Assembly (NCBI RefSeq): GCF_003003235.1 | Contig: NZ_PVUE01000001.1 | Coordinates: forward strand, 434,001-498,000 | DNA: 64,000 bases | Direction: 5' to 3' | DNA from: Antricoccus suffuscus | Lineage (GTDB): Bacteria; Actinomycetota; Actinomycetes; Mycobacteriales; Antricoccaceae | Shown: piece after piece, positions 60,674 to 64,000 of the stretch | Numbering within the stretch: position 1 is the stretch's first letter | Layout: each line of letters starts with the position of its first letter | Translations under genes and position numbers: made by a program | The notes under the pieces: model-generated | Seen by the model: the letters and a program-made list of their open reading frames with translations, nothing else | Told to the model about the DNA's origin: nothing | The model's database searches: none

Positions 60674-60895
60674 GTGTTGGCCTTGGCCGTCGCACGTACG
60701 TTAGCGAGGGCAGTCGGGCTCGCGGAGGACTCTCAAACGTTCAGCACGGTGATCGACGCGGCCGATCGGGTGACCTTCACCCGTGATCCGTTCGATCGGA
60801 TCATCACTGCCCAGGCAATTGCTGCGAAGGATGTGCTGGTCACCAAGGACGCGCGCATTCTGGCAGCCTATCCACGGCAGGCGGTATGGGCCTGA
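60674..60895 (+). pseudogene. Truncated PIN-domain (VapC-like) toxin remnant
   Basis: 73 codons. Only the C-terminal half of a PIN domain is present: TFTRDPFDRIITAQAIA (about 34-50) followed by LVTKDARILAAYP (about 54-66), the region holding the last two acidic residues. The N-terminal half with the first catalytic Asp is missing, and no VapB-like antitoxin precedes it. The DNA start at 60674 lies right against the iron box, so deletion or insertion of that promoter may have truncated it. Confidence 0.7.
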
Positions 60896-60913
60896 GCCCG
60901 CCGGATGCGGCCA

Positions 60914-60939
60914 ACCTCGCCCCGCGTGGGTGGCGAGGT
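60914..60939. terminator. Hairpin after the PIN remnant
   Basis: ACCTCGCC (60914-60921) and GGCGAGGT (60932-60939), 8-bp perfect stem with ten-base loop, 19 bp after the PIN stop and between converging genes. Confidence 0.45.
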
Positions 60940-61006
60940 ACTGCCCGCAATTACTAGGAGAAGTCGAGGTTGATGCGCCGTTGCAGATCGGTGACCGGCG
61001 GCGATG

Positions 61007-61648
61007 TTAGTGGCCGACGGTGAATCGCTGTCGGAGGTGTGCCTGCCGTTCAATCTCGTCCACGTAGGCGAGGGCGAAGTCGGTACCGGAAATTTCCGAG
61101 GAGCCGTCGTCCTTGGTCACCAGCTGGTCGCCGCCGATCCGGTAGGAGCCGGTGGTCTCGCCGGGAGCGACGGCGCCGAATAGGGCCGCGGGGCTGACGT
61201 AGAACCAGTCGAGCTCGGTCGGTGCTTGTTGCAGCGCATCCAGGACCTGCGCGTGGGCGAGCGCTTCGGGTTTCCAATCGTCGTGGAAGTCCGGCGTGTC
61301 TACCAGCCGCGGTCCGTCCGGTGCCACGAGTGAGGAGCCGGCGCCCCCGACGAACGACAGTCGCGCGTGATGCTGGATCGCGGCCTGCTCAAGCCCGCGA
61401 ACGTGCGATGCCAGGCCGCCGTCGATGTCGATGGCGCGCAATGCGATGACGAGCTGATCGGCGTCGGCGGCAGCCTGCCGCACGGTATCGGGATCCGTCA
61501 CGGACCCGATCCGGTAGTCCACGCCGTCGACCGGGTTTGTGGGTGCGTGGCGTGAGTACGACGTGACCGTGTGTTGCCGTCGGAGCGCTTCACGCGCGAT
61601 ATTGCCCCCGGCGTACCCGGTGCCTCCAAAGATAACCAGTTGCGTCAT
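61007..61648 (-). CDS. NAD(P)H-binding protein (YwnB/NmrA-like atypical SDR)
   Basis: 213 residues. The N-terminal LVIFGGTGYAGGNIAREALRR near 4-24 is the GxxGxxG cofactor loop. FVGGAGSSL near 98 is the YwnB-type segment and DFALAYVDEIER ends the domain. No catalytic YxxxK is seen, as is normal in this branch. Function unknown; relatives act as flavin or quinone reductases or regulators. Confidence 0.88.
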   Translation of the reverse strand: MTQLVIFGGTGYAGGNIAREALRRQHTVTSYSRHAPTNPVDGVDYRIGSVTDPDTVRQAAADADQLVIALRAIDIDGGLASHVRGLEQAAIQHHARLSFVGGAGSSLVAPDGPRLVDTPDFHDDWKPEALAHAQVLDALQQAPTELDWFYVSPAALFGAVAPGETTGSYRIGGDQLVTKDDGSSEISGTDFALAYVDEIERQAHLRQRFTVGH

Positions 61649-61769
61649 CAGCGCACCTCCTCGTGTAGCTGATGAGCTAACGATATAGCCGGCAAGCGGC
61701 GGCGGTGGTGGGCACGCGTTGACGTGGTCGAATCGCGGCCGTGCCAGCCGGCAGGTAGCCGCAGACCGG

Positions 61770-63224
61770 TCAGCCGTTGCGCGAGGCCACCACGGACCGG
61801 GCGACGGCGGCGACGGCGGGGTCTACGCCGGTGAGCAGGCTGCGTCGGGTGTTGCCGAAGAGAGTTTCAAGGACGTCGAGTGTGGGACTGCCAGCCGGTA
61901 CGTAGTCGGGTCGCAAACTGCCTGATACGCGCCAGCCAAGTTCCAGCAGCAGATCCCTGATCTCGTCCCGCCACTGCTCGGCCGGCACCCCACCGCCGAC
62001 GACGGCGAGCGCGAGCCACCCCGCTTGTCGGTCAAACTCGGCTTTGCCGATCGGCAGCCGCGACGCGATGTGCCGCAATAGCGCGCCCGGCTGTGCGCGG
62101 CACCGCCGGGCGACCGCGGTCGGCGCCAACGTGCCCTTGCGGACGCTCACCAGCCCGAGCGCACGAGCGCTGTCGCGAAGGATCGCGATGGGCGGAGTGA
62201 GATCCTCACGGTTTGCCTTGCCGATCCACCAGTCGGTAATACCGGTTCGTTGGGCTACCTCCTCGACCATTCTGGGCGGCAGGTAGCCGGCGTTGGTCAG
62301 CCGTGCTCCGTCGTCGATGACGTCGAGGAGCGCCATGTACGGTGCGGTCAGGCGGGCGGCGTCAGTTGCCTCGACCTCGTCGGTGGTTACGTCGCGTGCC
62401 AGTAGTTGTGTGAGTCTGCGGTCGCCGCCGCGGATGAGTCGTTCGCGCAGCGCGGCCAACTCCTCGGCCACCGGGACTGGCGGCGCGAACGTTGTTGCGA
62501 GTGCTGCGTTGGCCTCGTCGACGTCGAACTGGTCGGGGTCCCAGTCGGCGGGGAGCCAGTCGTGGGCATGGCCGGCGTCCTCAAAAGTAGGAGGGAGTGC
62601 CGACGGGTCGTATCCGCTGCGCACCCACGCTGCCAACTCCGCGTAGCCCCAGGTACCGCCGCAGTCCTCGGGTGGGCATGCCAGCCGTCCGGCCACGCAG
62701 CGCACCTCGACTGGCGGCTCGTCGGTGACTTCCTCGACGGCGAGCACGTGGTCCCAGCCGTCGCCGAAGTCGTACTCGTACCAAAGCCGGTCGCCCTTGG
62801 CGCTGAGGACCTGATCGAGCCGGACGCGGTCTTCGAGTACGCCGTCCTCGCCGTCGTCGATGTCGAAGGGCGTGACGAAGTACGGCGAGCGCCGGTCGCT
62901 TCCCGTTCGGAAGCGGTGCAGGTGACTGTCGAACCATCCCATCGCGGCTTGGATCGCGAGGTGCAACTGGTCGAGGGTCAGGTCGCCGGGTAGCTCAAGC
63001 CGCCGCCACACTGGCGGCTTGGTGTCGACCAGGTCTAACCGGACCTTAAAGCCACGAACGTCGGCAGGCGCATCGCCGAGCGCTGGTTCCGGTGTGACCA
63101 GCGCAGCATCGATCGACGCCTTCGCGCGGTCGGCGAGGATACGCAAGAGTGCCTGTTGCTGCTCCGGGGTCGACTCCGCGGCGAGCTGCTCGGCGAGTCG
63201 TCGTACGTCCTCAGTATTCGACAT
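61770..63224 (-). CDS. Plasmid pRiA4b ORF-3 family protein
   Basis: 484 residues. Residues 55-245 match the pRiA4b ORF-3 domain: VRLDLVDTKPPVWRRLELPGD, LAIQAAMGWFDSHLHRF, YEYDFGDGWDHVL, CPPEDCGGTWGY. The remaining 230 residues are helical and do not resemble a known domain; the N-terminal 50 are also extra. The family's role is unknown, despite its presence on plasmids and chromosomes. Stands alone between small enzymes. Confidence 0.88.
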   Translation of the reverse strand: MSNTEDVRRLAEQLAAESTPEQQQALLRILADRAKASIDAALVTPEPALGDAPADVRGFKVRLDLVDTKPPVWRRLELPGDLTLDQLHLAIQAAMGWFDSHLHRFRTGSDRRSPYFVTPFDIDDGEDGVLEDRVRLDQVLSAKGDRLWYEYDFGDGWDHVLAVEEVTDEPPVEVRCVAGRLACPPEDCGGTWGYAELAAWVRSGYDPSALPPTFEDAGHAHDWLPADWDPDQFDVDEANAALATTFAPPVPVAEELAALRERLIRGGDRRLTQLLARDVTTDEVEATDAARLTAPYMALLDVIDDGARLTNAGYLPPRMVEEVAQRTGITDWWIGKANREDLTPPIAILRDSARALGLVSVRKGTLAPTAVARRCRAQPGALLRHIASRLPIGKAEFDRQAGWLALAVVGGGVPAEQWRDEIRDLLLELGWRVSGSLRPDYVPAGSPTLDVLETLFGNTRRSLLTGVDPAVAAVARSVVASRNG

Positions 63225-63356
63225 GGTCGCCAGTCAACCATTGCTCATTACGAACACCGCGACTTGGGGAGGGCTGTAGTACGTCGTACTCGTGGAGTCC
63301 GAAACCGCTGTCGGTAACTCGGAGGGCTGGTGTGCCGCCGACAGTTATCGGGCAGG

Positions 63357-63749
63357 TCAGGCCGGCAGATGAGTGCTCGACACCTCGACAAGCAGCTTGT
63401 CGTCGTTCCCCAAAATCTGTGTCTGGACGACCGTGAGTCGACGTCCCGCCCGCACAATAGTTGACTCCACTCTGAGCTCACCACCACGTTGGTTTCCCAA
63501 CATCGAGGCGTTGAGCCCGAGGGTGATCATCCGTGGCCCATTCCCGGATTCATCGCAGTTTGCGAGGTTCGCGGCATGCGTGGCCGTGCTGTCGGCGAGC
63601 GTGAGCAGTACGCCGCCGTGGACCATTCCTCCCGAGTTGGTGTGCTCGTCCCGGACGGCAAAAGTGGCCACCACCCGGCCGTCAACAAACTCCGGCTCGG
63701 TAAGCCCAAGCAGCTTCGACAGAGGATTGTCGACGACGGACCGTTGCAT
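63357..63749 (-). CDS. PaaI-type thioesterase (hotdog fold)
   Basis: 130 residues. NSGGMVHGGVLLTLADSTATHAA near 38-60 is the PaaI active-site helix, with Asn38, Gly and the Asp in LADSTA. It hydrolyses hydroxyphenylacetyl-CoA or other aryl/acyl-CoA thioesters. ATG 63749 is preceded by a weak purine tract (GGGAGCAAACGA). Upstream neighbour is methylmalonate-semialdehyde dehydrogenase. Confidence 0.9.
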   Translation of the reverse strand: MQRSVVDNPLSKLLGLTEPEFVDGRVVATFAVRDEHTNSGGMVHGGVLLTLADSTATHAANLANCDESGNGPRMITLGLNASMLGNQRGGELRVESTIVRAGRRLTVVQTQILGNDDKLLVEVSSTHLPA

Positions 63750-63851
63750 TCGTTTGCTCCCGAGTTTGCCGTGGTGGCGCTTGCGCCATGCTAGCTGTTC
63801 GGGACTAGGACCTGACTGTGCCTACATCGAGAAGGCCGCGACGTACTTCGG

Positions 63852-64000
63852 TTAGTTCTGTGGGAAGCCGAGGTTGATGCCGCCGTGACTCGGGTCGAGC
63901 CACCGGCTGGTGACGACCTTGCCGCGGGTGAAGAAGTGCACGCCCTCGGTGCCGTGCGCGTGAGTGTCTCCGAACAGCGAGTCCTTCCAGCCGCCGAAGG
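63852..64000 (-). CDS. mmsA: Methylmalonate-semialdehyde dehydrogenase, C-terminus (partial)
   Basis: The last 48 codons, cut by the window's right edge. They read [19 protein letters not shown] and then [17 protein letters not shown], and end NLGFPQN. This C-terminal sequence is diagnostic for the CoA-acylating MmsA, which converts methylmalonate semialdehyde to propionyl-CoA in valine or thymine breakdown. Confidence 0.9.
   Translation of the reverse strand, partial: FGGWKDSLFGDTHAHGTEGVHFFTRGKVVTSRWLDPSHGGINLGFPQN

Noticed and set aside
1-64000. tRNA, rRNA, transposase or integrase genes
   Set aside because: I looked for T-loop-like GTTCGAATC arms, conserved rRNA stretches and DDE or tyrosine-recombinase proteins and found none I could support.

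Overview
The window is chromosomal DNA from a high-GC actinobacterium (Actinomycetota). The evidence is the GC-rich third-position codon use, frequent GTG and TTG starts, two DinB/MDMPI-fold proteins of the mycothiol-associated type, an IdeR/DtxR-type iron box, probable leaderless starts, and a crowd of TetR, MarR, LysR and HxlR regulators next to acyl-CoA enzymes. I cannot place it to genus. I saw no rRNA, tRNA, CRISPR array, integrase or transposase. Gene density is high, and most genes fall into short catabolic operons that each have a local regulator.

Layout. 1-5 kb: a cut-off SDR divergent from a frameshifted LysR gene, a small membrane protein, a broken lipoprotein, and a three-gene unit (lipocalin-like protein, APH-fold phosphotransferase, small helical protein). 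5-11 kb: two DinB-fold proteins divergent from an acyl-CoA ligase and enoyl-CoA hydratase pair, then a class IV aminotransferase and an unusual zinc-ribbon SDR. 11-17 kb: an alkylsulfatase and MFS transporter pair divergent from a LysR gene with a textbook LysR box, a second LysR, and an HxlR regulator with duplicated operator repeats. 17-25 kb: a tautomerase, an MBL hydrolase, two crotonases, an SDR, a TetR, a nitronate-monooxygenase-like protein, and another acyl-CoA ligase. 25-30 kb: a complete branched-chain-amino-acid-type ABC importer in the order livF-K-H-M-G.

31-41 kb: serA behind a ZTP riboswitch, pirin with a palindromic operator, an AbiE-like toxin-antitoxin pair, a dimethylsulfone monooxygenase (SfnG) preceded by a cysteine-ended leader peptide, an epimerase, and a membrane-protein pair divergent from a cysteine-rich ArsR-like regulator. 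40-52 kb: a double-TetR regulator, an acyl-CoA dehydrogenase, a DUF559 endonuclease-like gene flanked by two direct copies of a 52-bp palindromic repeat (a third copy lies 4.6 kb to the left), a GH4 glycosidase, an AI-2E-type exporter, a thioesterase, a DUF35 plus thiolase-like pair, a ClC channel and a MarR.

52-59.5 kb: the most coherent catabolic operon, made of a TetR regulator, an acyl-CoA ligase, an MBL hydrolase, an SDR that lacks its catalytic Tyr/Lys, and a three-subunit molybdenum hydroxylase (L, M, S). 59.5-64 kb: an iron-siderophore binding lipoprotein with an iron box, a truncated PIN toxin, a NAD(P)H-binding protein, a pRiA4b ORF-3 protein, a PaaI-type thioesterase and the C-terminus of methylmalonate-semialdehyde dehydrogenase.

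Together the genes suggest a soil-type heterotroph that activates unusual acids to CoA thioesters, oxidises them with hydratases, dehydrogenases and a molybdenum hydroxylase, and salvages sulfur from sulfate esters and sulfones.
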